Made by a program: the position numbers and the translations under genes. Of a stretch of 64,000 bases of DNA, positions 52,490 through 62,677 are shown piece by piece. Position 1 is the first letter of the stretch. Every line of letters begins with the position of its first letter. This stretch comes from G965225705 sp965225705. GTDB lineage: Bacteria; Pseudomonadota; Alphaproteobacteria; Caulobacterales; Maricaulaceae. The notes beneath the pieces are model-generated. The model saw only the letters and a program-made list of their open reading frames with translations, ran no database searches and was not told the origin of the DNA. The stretch is from NCBI GenBank assembly GCA_965225705.1, contig OZ245325.1, positions 558,001 to 622,000 on the forward strand, given 5' to 3'.

Positions 52490-54415
52490 TCAGGCACGGT
52501 GGAGGGAAGAGGTGTTACGGGCCTTACCAAGACAGCTCAGGGCCTGATCTGTAATGTGTTGGGCATTCAGCTCAGCCCAGTCATATTGTCTTTCAGGTGA
52601 GGCCTGATCAAAAAACACATCTGGTAAAACCATAGGGCGAAATTTAAGGCCTTTATCAAAAAATCCCTTTCGTGCAAGATATTGCATCACAAAAGCTGAG
52701 AATCCGCCCCGTGCCCCTTCCTCCAGCGTTAAAAACACCTCATGCTCACGCGCCAGGCGCTCAATAAGGTCTTCATCCAGGGGTTTGGCAAAACGGGCAT
52801 CCGCGACGGTGGTAGGAAAGCCCATAGCGGCAAGATGATCAGCAGCTTTTAAAGCCTCATAAAGATGAGCTCCATAACTGAGAATGGCGACAGAGCTTCC
52901 CTCCCGCATTATCCGGCCTTTGCCAATTTCAAGGGGCAGGGGAGTTTCAGGAACAGGGACACCGGGACCATAGCCACGTGGATAACGAAAAGCACTTGGC
53001 CTGTCCTCTATGATGGCAGATGTGGCTATCATGCGGGCCAGCTCTTCTTCATCAGATGCAGCCATTAACACAAAATCCGGGAGGCTTCCCAAATACCCAA
53101 TATCAAATGAGCCCGCATGTGTTGCACCATCAGCCCCAACAAGGCCTGCCCTGTCAATGGCAAAGCGGACAGGCAGGCGCTGGATAGCAACATCATGAAC
53201 AATCTGGTCATAGGCACGCTGGAGAAAGGTGGAATAAATGGTTGCGAATGGCTTTAAGCCTGCTGCTGCGAGACCCGCGGCAAAGGTTACGGCATGTTGT
53301 TCTGCAATGCCCACGTCGAACATGCGCTCAGGGAAATGTTCTGCAAAACGATCCAGGCCTGTCCCGGAGGGCATGGCGGCTGTAATAGCAACAAGCTTTT
53401 CATCTTTTTCTGCAAGCCTGACAAGCGTATCTGAGAAAACACGTGTGTAAGAGGGAGATGTGGTTTCCGTCTTCTTCTGTTCACCCGTGACAATATTGAA
53501 TTTACTCACACCATGATATTTATCTTTAGCCTCTTCCGCAGGGGTATATCCTTTGCCCTTCTGGGTGACAATATGGACAAGAACGGGACGGTCTTTTATA
53601 TCCCTGACATTGTTTAAAACAGGAATCAGATGATCCAGATTGTGCCCATCCACAGGCCCCACATAATAAAAGCCCATTTCTTCAAAAAGGGTTCCCCCTG
53701 TTGCAAGCCCGCGTGCATACTCTTCCCATTTACGGGCTGTTTTTGTCAGGGGTTTTCCAAGCTTCTCTGTGAAGTTTTTTGCCAGTTTTCTTAAAGATCG
53801 GTATTCCCGGGAAGAGACAAGCTTTGAAAAATAAGCACTCATGGCGCCGACAGGCGGGGCGATGGACATATCATTATCATTCAGGATGACAATCAGGCGC
53901 TTATGAAGGGCACCGGCATTGTTCATTGCTTCATACGCCATGCCCGCAGACATAGCACCATCCCCAATAACGGCGATGACATGGTTGTCATCTCCTTTAA
54001 GATCACGGGCTGAGGCAAAACCAAGGGCTGCTGAGATCGAGGTTGAAGAATGTGCTGCCCCAAAGGGATCATAGGGACTTTCTGTCCGTTTTGTGAAGCC
54101 TGAAAGCCCCCCTTCCTGGCGTAGGGTACGGATACGATCGCCCCGTTCTGTAATGATTTTATGAGGATAAGTCTGATGCCCGACATCCCAGATAAGAATA
54201 TCTTCCGGCGTCCTGAAAACATAGTGTAAGGCTACGGTCAACTCGATGACGCCAAGACCTGCCCCCAAATGCCCCCCTGTGACAGAGACCACACGAATAA
54301 GCTCTTCACGCAGGGCCTGTGCGAAGGGGAGCAAACTCTCGCGTGGTAATTTACGTAAATCCTCAGGACGTGTTACCTGATCAAGCAAATTAAGCTCTGG
54401 TGTTTTCCTGTTCAT
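52490..54415 (-). CDS. dxs: 1-deoxy-D-xylulose-5-phosphate synthase
   Basis: A 641-residue thiamin-diphosphate enzyme that condenses pyruvate and glyceraldehyde-3-phosphate, the first step of the MEP isoprenoid pathway. GGHLGAGLGVIELTVALH, WDVGHQTYPHKI, the TPP motif GDGAMSAGMAYEAMN, the transketolase block DVGIAEQHAVTFAAG and DRAGLVGADGATHAG are visible. Length is normal. Alone on its strand, divergent from the MarC gene and convergent with yagU. Confidence 0.96.
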   Translation of the reverse strand: MNRKTPELNLLDQVTRPEDLRKLPRESLLPFAQALREELIRVVSVTGGHLGAGLGVIELTVALHYVFRTPEDILIWDVGHQTYPHKIITERGDRIRTLRQEGGLSGFTKRTESPYDPFGAAHSSTSISAALGFASARDLKGDDNHVIAVIGDGAMSAGMAYEAMNNAGALHKRLIVILNDNDMSIAPPVGAMSAYFSKLVSSREYRSLRKLAKNFTEKLGKPLTKTARKWEEYARGLATGGTLFEEMGFYYVGPVDGHNLDHLIPVLNNVRDIKDRPVLVHIVTQKGKGYTPAEEAKDKYHGVSKFNIVTGEQKKTETTSPSYTRVFSDTLVRLAEKDEKLVAITAAMPSGTGLDRFAEHFPERMFDVGIAEQHAVTFAAGLAAAGLKPFATIYSTFLQRAYDQIVHDVAIQRLPVRFAIDRAGLVGADGATHAGSFDIGYLGSLPDFVLMAASDEEELARMIATSAIIEDRPSAFRYPRGYGPGVPVPETPLPLEIGKGRIMREGSSVAILSYGAHLYEALKAADHLAAMGFPTTVADARFAKPLDEDLIERLAREHEVFLTLEEGARGGFSAFVMQYLARKGFFDKGLKFRPMVLPDVFFDQASPERQYDWAELNAQHITDQALSCLGKARNTSSLHRA

Positions 54416-54708
54416 GTCCTTGTGTCCATACTATGGTGTGGTTTTATGTTTTTTAAGGTCTTCCTGTGTATCATCAAAAATTCTTCTTGTGTGCAGACTG
54501 CTTTAAAGCTTAAAGTAGGTAAAACAGGATCAGTTTTCCTCAGGAAATTTATAAGTATGTCATACAGGGACAGTTTTAAGATTTTTATGTTGTTTTCCCT
54601 TTTTTGTAAAGAGAACACGTAAAAAACAGAAATGAAAAAAACTTCTTTTCTGGGAGAGGCTTTTAAGGCTATAAGGAGGGGTTTCATCACTTTCTAAGGA
54701 TGCATAGC

Positions 54709-55374
54709 ATGGACACAGCCCTCCTCCTTACTTTTTTAACGACACTTTTTTCCATTATGAACCCTTTTGGAGCTGCGCCCATTTATTTAGCTCTGACAGG
54801 GTCTATGACGGCGAATGAGCGAAACCGTGTTGCCAGACAGACAGTTTGGGCTGTTTTTATTATTCTTTTGGTAAGCCTGATTGCGGGGCAGGTTATTTTA
54901 AATGTTTTTGGAGTAAGTCTGGATAGTTTTCGTGTGGCAGGGGGTCTTATCATCATTTTGATGGGACTTTCCATGTTGCGCTCTGAACCAAGCCCTATAA
55001 AGCATAGCAAAGCTGTGCGTTCCAGGCTTGAGGCAAAAGACGTCACAGATGATATGTCGTCTCAGCATATTCAGAACAATCCGGCTTTTACACCCCTGGC
55101 CATGCCTATGATCGCCGGACCTGGATCGATTGCTGCTGTTATTTTAAACAGTCAAAAGGCTGAACCTCTTGAAGCTGTCTTTTTTGCGCTTATCATTTTT
55201 CTCATGTGTGTTCTGCTTTTTGTGGTTTTGACAATAGCAGAAAAACTTCAAAATCTTTTAGGTGAGGAATCTCTTTCCTTGCTGACCCGTTTTATGGGGC
55301 TTATTCTGACGTCTTTGGGTGTTGGTATGCTGGTGGAGGGTCTTGTCCGCCTTATGCCCGGTCTTGCGGGATAA
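54709..55374 (+). CDS. MarC-family integral membrane protein
   Basis: A 221-residue protein with six hydrophobic segments, beginning FLTTLFSIMNPFGAAPIYLAL, a hallmark of the MarC/UPF0056 family; GGLIIILMGLSMLRSEPS and TPLAMPMIAGPGSIAAVI are further family blocks. AAGGA at 54696-54700 supports ATG 54709 over ATG 54700. Despite the name, MarC is not clearly involved in antibiotic resistance and its transport substrate is unknown. Confidence 0.85.
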   Translation: MDTALLLTFLTTLFSIMNPFGAAPIYLALTGSMTANERNRVARQTVWAVFIILLVSLIAGQVILNVFGVSLDSFRVAGGLIIILMGLSMLRSEPSPIKHSKAVRSRLEAKDVTDDMSSQHIQNNPAFTPLAMPMIAGPGSIAAVILNSQKAEPLEAVFFALIIFLMCVLLFVVLTIAEKLQNLLGEESLSLLTRFMGLILTSLGVGMLVEGLVRLMPGLAG

Positions 55375-55587
55375 AGCCTTGCAGGGTACAAGAGAGAAGA
55401 GCCATGCAAAAAGCACAGTAGAGGTCCATAGAGAGACAGAAGTTTTTCTTTTTTCCTTGACGAAGCCTGAAACTTCTGGACCATGAGCGTGGGGGTAAGA
55501 GAGTGTCTTTACCAGAATACATCCTGCTTTTTTGTTTTTCTCCCGAACCCTGAGGGTGTTTGTTCTGTCTCAGTTTTAAGGGGCATT

Positions 55588-55920
55588 ATGCTTATGGAGC
55601 ATGCTTTAAATCTTGTTGTTTTTGATCAGGATGGAAAACGTCATGATTTGCCGGCTCTTGAAGGCTGGCGTGTTATGGAAATTATTCGTGATTATGGGTT
55701 GTCGATAAAAGCAGAATGTGGCGGTGCGTGTGCGTGTGCGACCTGCCATGTCTATGTTGATGAGGCCTGGTGTGATCGTCTTGAACCTCCGCGAGAGGAG
55801 GAAGAGGATCGTCTGGATGAAGCTTTCGAGATCAAAGATACGTCACGTTTGTCCTGTCAAATCCTGATGACAGAGGAGCTTGATGGTCTTGTTGTCAGGC
55901 TTGCCCCTTCTGGCGAATAA
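55588..55920 (+). CDS. [2Fe-2S] ferredoxin, adrenodoxin type
   Basis: A 110-residue ferredoxin. Cluster ligands are Cys44, Cys50 and Cys53 in ECGGACACATC (C-x5-C-x2-C), with the fourth, Cys90, in RLSCQI; an extra Cys48 lies inside the loop. The fold continues with VYVDEAWCDRLEPP. I chose ATG 55588 (AGGGG upstream). The open frame begins at 55483, but the added residues are not ferredoxin-like. This type serves Fe-S cluster assembly or P450/hydroxylase electron transfer; no isc genes are nearby. Confidence 0.88.
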   Translation: MLMEHALNLVVFDQDGKRHDLPALEGWRVMEIIRDYGLSIKAECGGACACATCHVYVDEAWCDRLEPPREEEEDRLDEAFEIKDTSRLSCQILMTEELDGLVVRLAPSGE

Positions 55921-55935
55921 GGTTTGTGCCGGTCT

Positions 55936-57387
55936 CTAATTTCTCCAGAAATTTGGTGAGAAAAGAGCCAGAACCACCATAATCTCCAAACGCCCTATGA
56001 ACATATTGATACACAGGATCCATTTCATAACATCAGACAAAGGTTGAAATGAACCGGAAGGGCCAATAACAGGGCCAAGGCCTGGTCCAACATTCGCCAG
56101 GGTTGTTGCGGCACCTGACCAGGCTGTCAACATATCAAGGCCAAGGGCTGAGAGGAGAACAGCGCTAATCGTGAAGCATACAAGATATATAAAAATAAAA
56201 TTGAGAACGGAATAGACGTCAGAGGTCTCAAGATTTTTGCCTGCATAGCTGATAGGTACAACAGCTTTTGGGTGTGTTAATTTATAGATATAAGCTCTAA
56301 GGGCCGTCATGGCGATTTGATAACGGAAGATTTTGATCGAGCATGAGGCTGATCCTGCGCATCCCCCAATAAACATGGCCAGGAAAAAGGCAGCCTGAGC
56401 AAAAGGTCCCCAAAGACTGTAGTCTGCGGAAGCAAATCCGGTTCCTGTGACAACAGAAACAGTATTAAATGCCGCAAGACGCAGGGCTTTATCATCGGCT
56501 CCGGGGACTTTTTTGACCAGGATATAAAGCGTGATAACAAGTGTTAAGCTCAGAAGAATAAAAAGGAAAAAACGAATCTGGGGATCACGCCAGACATGGG
56601 CGAAGTTTTTCCTCAGAAGAAACAGATAAATTGTGAAAGGCAGAGCCCCAAGAATCATAAAGAGAATGCTCACTCTGTCCGCCCCTGTGTCCAGCAGATA
56701 GGCCATAGCAGAATCTGTATTTGCAAACCCCCCTGTTGATATCGTTGTCATAGCATAACAAACAGCATCAAAAAGGGTCATACCCACCATGAGATAGGCG
56801 ATAATATTCAAAAGGGTAATGAGGATATAGACGAAGAGAATAGAACTCGCGATTTCCCGGGCTCTCGGGAAAACTTTTCCTGAAGCATCAGAGGATTCCA
56901 TCTGGAAAAGTTGCATGCCTCCGATTTTGAGGATAGGAAGAACAGCCATGGCCGTGACAATAATTCCAATGCCCCCAATCCATTGTAAAACAGCACGCCA
57001 TAAAAGAAGGCCCTTAGGAAAACTGTCCAGCCCTGTCAGGGTTGTTGCCCCGGTTGTTGTCAGACCAGAGAGAGATTCAAAAAAGGCATCTGTGAAGCTG
57101 ATGCCTTTGTTCGAAAAAAGAAAAGGAAGAGCTGCAAAAAAGGTCATGACCAGCCAGGAAGCTGAGGTCAGAATTAAGCCCCCACGCAGGCTTAAGGTCG
57201 TCCCTTTTCCCCAGTTGGCTAAAATCATGGTCATGCTGATAAAAAGTGTTATGCCGGCTGCGGCTGCAAAAGCAAGCCAGTTCAGAGACCCTGTGACAAG
57301 GTCAACCAGCATGGGGATGATCATAATCCCCCCCAGAAAAAGCAGTATAAAGCCAAGAATAAGAAAAAGCGCACGACGATCAGACAT
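55936..57387 (-). CDS. trkH: TrkH-family potassium uptake protein
   Basis: A 483-residue membrane channel subunit for K+ uptake. It has four membrane-pore-membrane units with selectivity-like segments TTTGATTLTG, TISTGGFANTD and CAGSASCSIKIFRY, and ATTLANVGPGLGPVIG. ATG 57387 is preferred because GAGA lies 8 bases upstream and the extra 11 residues before it look like leader. A TrkA partner is not in the window. Confidence 0.9.
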   Translation of the reverse strand: MSDRRALFLILGFILLFLGGIMIIPMLVDLVTGSLNWLAFAAAAGITLFISMTMILANWGKGTTLSLRGGLILTSASWLVMTFFAALPFLFSNKGISFTDAFFESLSGLTTTGATTLTGLDSFPKGLLLWRAVLQWIGGIGIIVTAMAVLPILKIGGMQLFQMESSDASGKVFPRAREIASSILFVYILITLLNIIAYLMVGMTLFDAVCYAMTTISTGGFANTDSAMAYLLDTGADRVSILFMILGALPFTIYLFLLRKNFAHVWRDPQIRFFLFILLSLTLVITLYILVKKVPGADDKALRLAAFNTVSVVTGTGFASADYSLWGPFAQAAFFLAMFIGGCAGSASCSIKIFRYQIAMTALRAYIYKLTHPKAVVPISYAGKNLETSDVYSVLNFIFIYLVCFTISAVLLSALGLDMLTAWSGAATTLANVGPGLGPVIGPSGSFQPLSDVMKWILCINMFIGRLEIMVVLALFSPNFWRN

Positions 57388-57618
57388 GGTACATCTCTTT
57401 GCTTTTTTCAGTTCCTGCAAACCGGAACTGTTGAAAATACCATACCTGGTTTTTTAGAAAAAGAATGACTGTTTTTGTCAAAAAATATTCTTTCCTCATA
57501 ACGTTTTTACCGTCTCAAAGCATGAGACTTAAAAAATAAAGGAGACTTAAAAGCTTTCTTCATAAAGCACTCTACCCTGTCTGATACTAAAGCAAGTAAG
57601 GCCATGAAAGATAAAGCA

Positions 57619-57694
57619 TGGTGCCGCATGGGTGACTCGAACACCCGACCCCATCATTACGAATGATGTGCTCTACCAGCTGAGCTAATGCGGC
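57619..57694 (-). tRNA. tRNA-Thr(CGT)
   Basis: A 76-base tRNA on the minus strand. GCCGCAT (complement of 57688-57694) pairs with ATGCGGC (complement of 57623-57629), followed by discriminator A and an encoded CCA. The anticodon loop TTCGTAA between CATCA and TGATG gives anticodon CGT, reading ACG. The T-arm contains TTCGAGT. Confidence 0.95.
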
Positions 57695-58000
57695 CTGTGT
57701 CTTTCACAGAATTCTGGTGTTATACAGACGTCTCTACAGGCCGTAAACCAGTATACAGGACAGCCTGAGCATGACTGAAATGCTCCTTCAGAGGCTATAG
57801 CCTATACTTCTTATAAAAACCAGACTAAAAAAGCTCTTAAATCTTCAAATATGACACTTCATATCAAAAACATCCAGGAAAGGGATGAAACTGACACGTG
57901 CCCGCCTTAGCTGTTCAAAAGGCTATACCACAAAAAAAACCGGGGGAATTGTAGCCTCTTCTCCCCATAAATGCGATGAACAGGAAAAAAAGGAAATACG
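57695..58000. other. Spacer between tRNA-Thr and ETF-QO
   Basis: 306 bases with no gene and no clear promoter or terminator. The final bases hold the ETF-QO ribosome site, AAAAAAGGAAA, 5 bases before its ATG. Confidence 0.6.
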
Positions 58001-59692
58001 ATGACGAATCATGAGAATGAACACCAGGACTATGAAAGCATGGACTATGATGTTGTGATTGTCGGTGGTGGCCCGGCGGGTCTTGCCGCAGCACTTCGCT
58101 TAAAACAGCGTGCTGCAGATTTGGGGCAGGATATATCTGTTGCACTTTTAGAGAAAGGGTCTGAAATAGGGGCCCATATTCTCTCAGGTGCCGTGATGGA
58201 CCCCCGTGCTCTGGATGAGTTAATGCCTGACTGGAGGGAACAGTCTTCCCCTCTTGAGACACCTGTCACGCAGGATCATTTCCTGATGTTAGGGCCTTCA
58301 GGCTCTTTTTCTATCCCCCTTTTTCTCCTGCCAGGGTTTATGAAGAATAAGGCATGTTATATTGTTTCTCTGGGAGATGTTTGCCGCTGGCTCGCTGAGA
58401 AGGCTGAGGCTTTGGGTGTAGAAATTTACCCCGGTTTTCCGGCAGCAAAACCCTTTATCGAAGATGGCTGTGTTAAAGGTGTGTTCACAGGCGCTATGGG
58501 GGTAGGTCGTGATGGACAGCCTAAAGAGGGGATGTATCAGCCCCCTATGTTGTTAAAGGCTAAATATACTCTGGTTGCAGAAGGGGCGCGGGGAAGCCTC
58601 AGCAAAATTCTTATCGACCAGTATAAGCTGGATGAGGGGTCCGAGCCCCAGAAATATGGTATAGGCCTTAAGGAGTTGTGGCGCCTTGCCCCGGAAAAGC
58701 ATACATCTGGCCTTGTCCAGCACAGTTTCGGCTGGCCCCTTAAAGGGGCGACAGGCGGTGGCTCTTTTGTGTACCATTTTACGTCAAAGGGGGAGCGATA
58801 TGCATCCCTTGGTTTCGTGGTTCATCTGAATTATAAAAACCCTTACCTTTCTCCTTTTGGTGAATTTCAGCGTTTTAAGACGCACCCCATCATGCAGGAT
58901 ATGCTGGAAGGGGGAGAGAGATTGTCTTATGGGGCCCGGGCCATTACGGAGGGTGGACTGCAATCTGTTCCCCAACTTATTTTCCCCGGGGGTGCTTTGG
59001 TGGGCTGTGCTGCGGGGTTTGTCAATCTCCCCAGAATAAAAGGGTCCCACAATGCTATGAAAACGGGAATGCTGGCAGCAGATGCTGCTTTTGAAGCCCT
59101 TGAGGGGGGGCGTACCCATGACATGCTTGAGACGTATGAAACGTCTTATCGTCAAAGCTGGGTTTATGAGGATTTAAAACCCGTGCGTAATGTTAAACCC
59201 CTGTGGTCAAAATTTGGCCTTTGGGGCGGTGTTCTTCTGGGCGGCTTTGACATGTGGATGCATGAAATATTTGGCTTTTCTTTTTTTGGGACACTCAAAC
59301 ATGGAAAGAGTGATGCGGCCTGTACAGAGCCAAAAGAGAAGCACAGGCCCATAGATTATCCCAAACCAGATGGTGTGACCACATTTGACAGACTGTCTTC
59401 TGTTTTTGTGTCCAATACCAGCCATGAAGAAGATCAACCCGTACATTTGCGTCTTCAAAATCCAGATATTCCGGTAGAGGTTAACCTTCCACGTTATGAC
59501 GAGCCGGCGCAGCGCTATTGCCCCGCTGCGGTTTATGAAATTGTTCATGAGGGGGAAGGGAAGACGCCCCGCTTTCAGATCAATGCGGCGAATTGTGTCC
59601 ATTGTAAAACCTGCGATATCAAAGACCCGGCTCAGAACATCACCTGGGATCCACCAGAGGGAGGGGGTGGGCCGCGTTATCCCAATATGTAA
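58001..59692 (+). CDS. Electron transfer flavoprotein-ubiquinone oxidoreductase
   Basis: A 563-residue membrane-associated flavoprotein that passes electrons from ETF to ubiquinone. It has the FAD fingerprint VVIVGGGPAGLAAAL (residues 15-30), EIGAHILSGAVMDPRAL, GCAAGFVNLPRIKGSHNAMKTG, and a C-terminal 4Fe-4S module with CPAAVYEIV and CVHCKTCDIKDP. Length matches bacterial ETF-QO. etfA/etfB are not in the window. AAGGAA precedes the ATG. Confidence 0.94.
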   Translation: MTNHENEHQDYESMDYDVVIVGGGPAGLAAALRLKQRAADLGQDISVALLEKGSEIGAHILSGAVMDPRALDELMPDWREQSSPLETPVTQDHFLMLGPSGSFSIPLFLLPGFMKNKACYIVSLGDVCRWLAEKAEALGVEIYPGFPAAKPFIEDGCVKGVFTGAMGVGRDGQPKEGMYQPPMLLKAKYTLVAEGARGSLSKILIDQYKLDEGSEPQKYGIGLKELWRLAPEKHTSGLVQHSFGWPLKGATGGGSFVYHFTSKGERYASLGFVVHLNYKNPYLSPFGEFQRFKTHPIMQDMLEGGERLSYGARAITEGGLQSVPQLIFPGGALVGCAAGFVNLPRIKGSHNAMKTGMLAADAAFEALEGGRTHDMLETYETSYRQSWVYEDLKPVRNVKPLWSKFGLWGGVLLGGFDMWMHEIFGFSFFGTLKHGKSDAACTEPKEKHRPIDYPKPDGVTTFDRLSSVFVSNTSHEEDQPVHLRLQNPDIPVEVNLPRYDEPAQRYCPAAVYEIVHEGEGKTPRFQINAANCVHCKTCDIKDPAQNITWDPPEGGGGPRYPNM

Positions 59693-59802
59693 TTCAGAGC
59701 AAAAAGAAGTCTTCGAAATGTTTCTGGCTGTTTTTTATAAGAGTGTGCAGGGAAAAAGATGGAGGCAGTCTAAACAAAAAGCTTTCAGGTGAGAAAATAT
59801 AC

Positions 59803-60927
59803 TCAGCGTATACTTTTATAGGGGGATATATTGCCTGCTTTGGAAAAGACAATTTGCCAGAGATTTAAACGGCCTATCCTGAATGCTGCTGCGAAGCTGA
59901 GTAAATAATAGCTCCACATTCTGAAAAACTCCGGAGAATACTGTTCTTTAAGGTCATCCCAGTTTCTCTTAAAATTCGCATGCCATGCCATCAAAGTTTT
60001 GTCATAGTCATGCCCAAAATTATGCCAGTCCTGAAGGATTAGGGTGGTCTCACAAGCAGCGCAAATTTGCCGGGGCGTGGGGAGAACGCCATTGGGAAAT
60101 ATATATTTCTGGATCCACGGATCAGACTTACCCGATAGGTTCTGGTTGCCTATGGTGTGAAGAAGAAAAAGACCGTCTGGCTTAAGACACTGATATACTT
60201 TTTTCATGTAGGTTTTGTAGTTTTTGGGACCAACATGTTCAAACATGCCGATGGACACAACACGATCAAACTGTCCCTCCACATGTCTGTAATCCTGTAG
60301 TTTTATAGAGACAGGAAGATCCTGGCATACGGTCTGTGCTCTTTTTTTCTGTTCTTCTGAAATAGTAATTCCCATAACATGGACGCCATAATGTTGTGCA
60401 GCATATTGTGCAAACCCGCCCCACCCACACCCAATATCCAAAACCTTCATCCCTTTTTCTAAAAAAAGTTTACGGCAGATAAGATCCAGTTTTTGCTTTT
60501 GCGCTGTATCCAGATCATTTGTGTTTTCCCAATAGCCACAGCTATAATTCATCCCTGAATCAAGCATGCTTTGATAAAGGTTATTGCCAAGATTATAATG
60601 TTTTTCTACAACCTCAGAGGCCCTCGCCACACTTTGAAGATTTATAAGCCTGGCCCTGAGAAGAGCTAAAATGAAGCGTTTCGGCCGTTTCACTTTTATA
60701 TCCAGCTTCGCGGTCAGGAGTTTCTCAAACATTTGATCGAGAGCAGAAGAGCTCCACCACCCCTTCATATAGCTTTCCCCCAAACCAAGAGAATGATCAG
60801 AGATAATACTCCTGTACATTCTTGAATCATGTTCACGGATATCCCATGGGTTGTGTCCATTGATTGTAATGCCGGCGCTTTCAAGTATTGTAGATATAAT
60901 TTCTTTTTCCATGCCTATGATTAACAT
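59803..60927 (-). CDS. cfa: Cyclopropane-fatty-acyl-phospholipid synthase
   Basis: A 374-residue SAM-dependent enzyme that adds a methylene group across double bonds of membrane phospholipid acyl chains. The N-terminal lipid-binding part (SLGLGESYMKGWW, EKHYNLGNNLYQSMLD) precedes the methyltransferase motif VLDIGCGWGGFAQYAA near residue 165, with MGITISEEQKKRA and SIGMFEHVGPKNY following. ATG 60912 is an alternative start. The unsaturated chains it uses can come from the FabA/FabB pathway encoded about 10 kb away. Confidence 0.93.
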   Translation of the reverse strand: MLIIGMEKEIISTILESAGITINGHNPWDIREHDSRMYRSIISDHSLGLGESYMKGWWSSSALDQMFEKLLTAKLDIKVKRPKRFILALLRARLINLQSVARASEVVEKHYNLGNNLYQSMLDSGMNYSCGYWENTNDLDTAQKQKLDLICRKLFLEKGMKVLDIGCGWGGFAQYAAQHYGVHVMGITISEEQKKRAQTVCQDLPVSIKLQDYRHVEGQFDRVVSIGMFEHVGPKNYKTYMKKVYQCLKPDGLFLLHTIGNQNLSGKSDPWIQKYIFPNGVLPTPRQICAACETTLILQDWHNFGHDYDKTLMAWHANFKRNWDDLKEQYSPEFFRMWSYYLLSFAAAFRIGRLNLWQIVFSKAGNISPYKSIR

Positions 60928-61439
60928 AAATTGGGTAATTCTATACTTAACACTACATTTAAATTATCTCGTTTTTATTTACTTTGAACGTACAAATAAT
61001 TGTTTCCGTCAGGCAGGTATAATGTGTTTCTTTTTACCTTCTTGTTTTATACGTTAGGTATATAAAAACCTAACCGGATTGTCCTGTTGATGATGTAAAT
61101 TCCAGAGTATTTTGGGTGTTGCTCTTGTGTGAGGAGACTTTTCTCGAAAGGAGAAAGAAAATTTAAAAACATCGTCTTCTTTTCAGGAAGTTTATCGGGC
61201 ATACCAAAAGAAAAAGGGATATATGATGTTTGTGTCCATCATGGACTCCCCACATTTTCCCAACATGTTGAACACGCCTCAGGGCAGGAAAATGCATGTA
61301 ATTGAAGCCAGTCTCGAAGATTATTTTTCTTTTCATGACAGTTTTTTGTTCAAAATAATAAAAAACTGTCATCAAACTGTCACCATATACTTGTAAGAGG
61401 TCAGGCAGCATTCACTTTAAGAAATCGGAGTTGACGTTG
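60928..61439. other. Spacer with Pho regulatory region
   Basis: About 510 bases. The left 400 bases show nothing definite beyond AT-rich sequence that should contain the divergent cfa promoter. The right end holds the Pho box at 61366-61383 and an inverted half-site at 61334-61341. Confidence 0.55.
61366..61383 (+). promoter_or_regulatory. Pho box (PhoB binding site)
   Basis: CTGTCATCAAACTGTCAC consists of two CTGTCA direct repeats 11 bases apart, matching the PhoB box consensus almost perfectly. A further half-site in opposite orientation, CATGACAG, lies at 61334-61341. It is about 57 bases before the porin start, and the gene products (anion porin, phosphate-binding protein) fit PhoB control under phosphate limitation. 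Confidence 0.82.
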
Positions 61440-62636
61440 GTGACACATAAAAAATTGTTTTTGTCTTTAAAGACTTCTTTTCCTGGACTGGCCTTAGGGT
61501 GTCTTGTCTTAGGTTTTTCTGGCCCCGGGCATGCAGCAAAAGGAAGTCCCGCCGATATTGTTTTTAAAGGGGCCCCTGTCTGGAAGGATCCTAAAACCGG
61601 GGATAGTTTTAAAATACGTGGCCGTATTTATTATGATGGAGCTTATATTAAAGACAATATCAAGGCCAGGGATTCGGTGTGGAAAACAGAACTACGTACA
61701 GCGCGTCTGGGCGTGGAAGGCCGGATACAGGCCTTTAAATATAAGGCTGAATTTGATTTTGCGCCTGATGATGTGACAGCTAAGGATGTTTATCTTGAAT
61801 ATGTCGCCAAAAAGTTTTCTGTTATTTTGGGGCAGCATAAGACACCGAATTCTTTGGGAGAGCTTACCTCTTCACGTTATACAACCTTTATGGAACGTGG
61901 TATGATGACGGACCTTGTTGCACTTAGCCGTCGTCTTGGTGTATCCGTCAAAACCAGTGGAGAGCGTTATAGTTTCAGAGCTGGTGTCTTCGGGCGGACC
62001 ATCAATGATAAAAGCAGGGAAAAAGACCCTTTTATAGCTGCAGCACGCCTGACCTATGCTCCTCTTTATGAAAAAGGCAAAAAAGCACTCCATCTGGGGG
62101 CGCATATCCGTTACTACCATGCTAAAGACAGACCCCATAAGCTTCAGGTCCGCCCCAATACACATCAGGCAGACAAGATCATCAAAATCAAAGGTGGGCT
62201 TGGGGATACAAGCACGCTCTACGGGCTTGAAGCTGCCTGGGTCAATGGCCCTTTTCACGTTGAGGCTGAAGGTATGATCGAGACAGGGGACCATGACCGG
62301 CGTGCAGCGGGGGGATATGTTCAGGCTGGCTATTTTCTCACGGGTGAAGTACGTCCCTATAGTCCGCGCAAAGGTGTTTTTGGACGTGTGAAGCCCCTTC
62401 ACCCTTTGCATGAAGGGGGGAGAGGTGCCCTGGAAATTGCAGCACGTTATGATCATGTCTCTGTTTCAAAGACTATAGGTGCCTCACTGACGACGGGTAC
62501 TGTGGGGCTTAACTGGTATCCGGAACCTTATGTCCGCTTTATGGTCAATTATGTTTATGGTAAAGGGTCTCCGGCAGGATCATCCAGGTCTGATGATTTC
62601 CACGCTTTCCAGCTCCGTGCCCAGATTGACTGGTGA
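61440..62636 (+). CDS. Phosphate-selective porin O/P family (OprP/OprO-like)
   Basis: A 398-residue outer-membrane porin. The signal peptide ends near GHAA-KGS. The family core is visible in FKIRGRIYYDGAYI, ELRTARLGVEGRI, YKAEFDFA, VILGQHKTPNSLGELTSSR and FMERGMMTDL. The protein ends in a barrel-type strand (FHAFQLRAQIDW) with a terminal Trp. GGAG at 61427-61430 serves GTG 61440 or TTG 61437. Under the Pho box and followed by pstS, it is probably a phosphate or polyphosphate channel. Confidence 0.86.
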   Translation: MTHKKLFLSLKTSFPGLALGCLVLGFSGPGHAAKGSPADIVFKGAPVWKDPKTGDSFKIRGRIYYDGAYIKDNIKARDSVWKTELRTARLGVEGRIQAFKYKAEFDFAPDDVTAKDVYLEYVAKKFSVILGQHKTPNSLGELTSSRYTTFMERGMMTDLVALSRRLGVSVKTSGERYSFRAGVFGRTINDKSREKDPFIAAARLTYAPLYEKGKKALHLGAHIRYYHAKDRPHKLQVRPNTHQADKIIKIKGGLGDTSTLYGLEAAWVNGPFHVEAEGMIETGDHDRRAAGGYVQAGYFLTGEVRPYSPRKGVFGRVKPLHPLHEGGRGALEIAARYDHVSVSKTIGASLTTGTVGLNWYPEPYVRFMVNYVYGKGSPAGSSRSDDFHAFQLRAQIDW

Positions 62637-62677
62637 AACCAGAGAAAAAATTTTACGCTTAAAGAAAGGTTGATAAG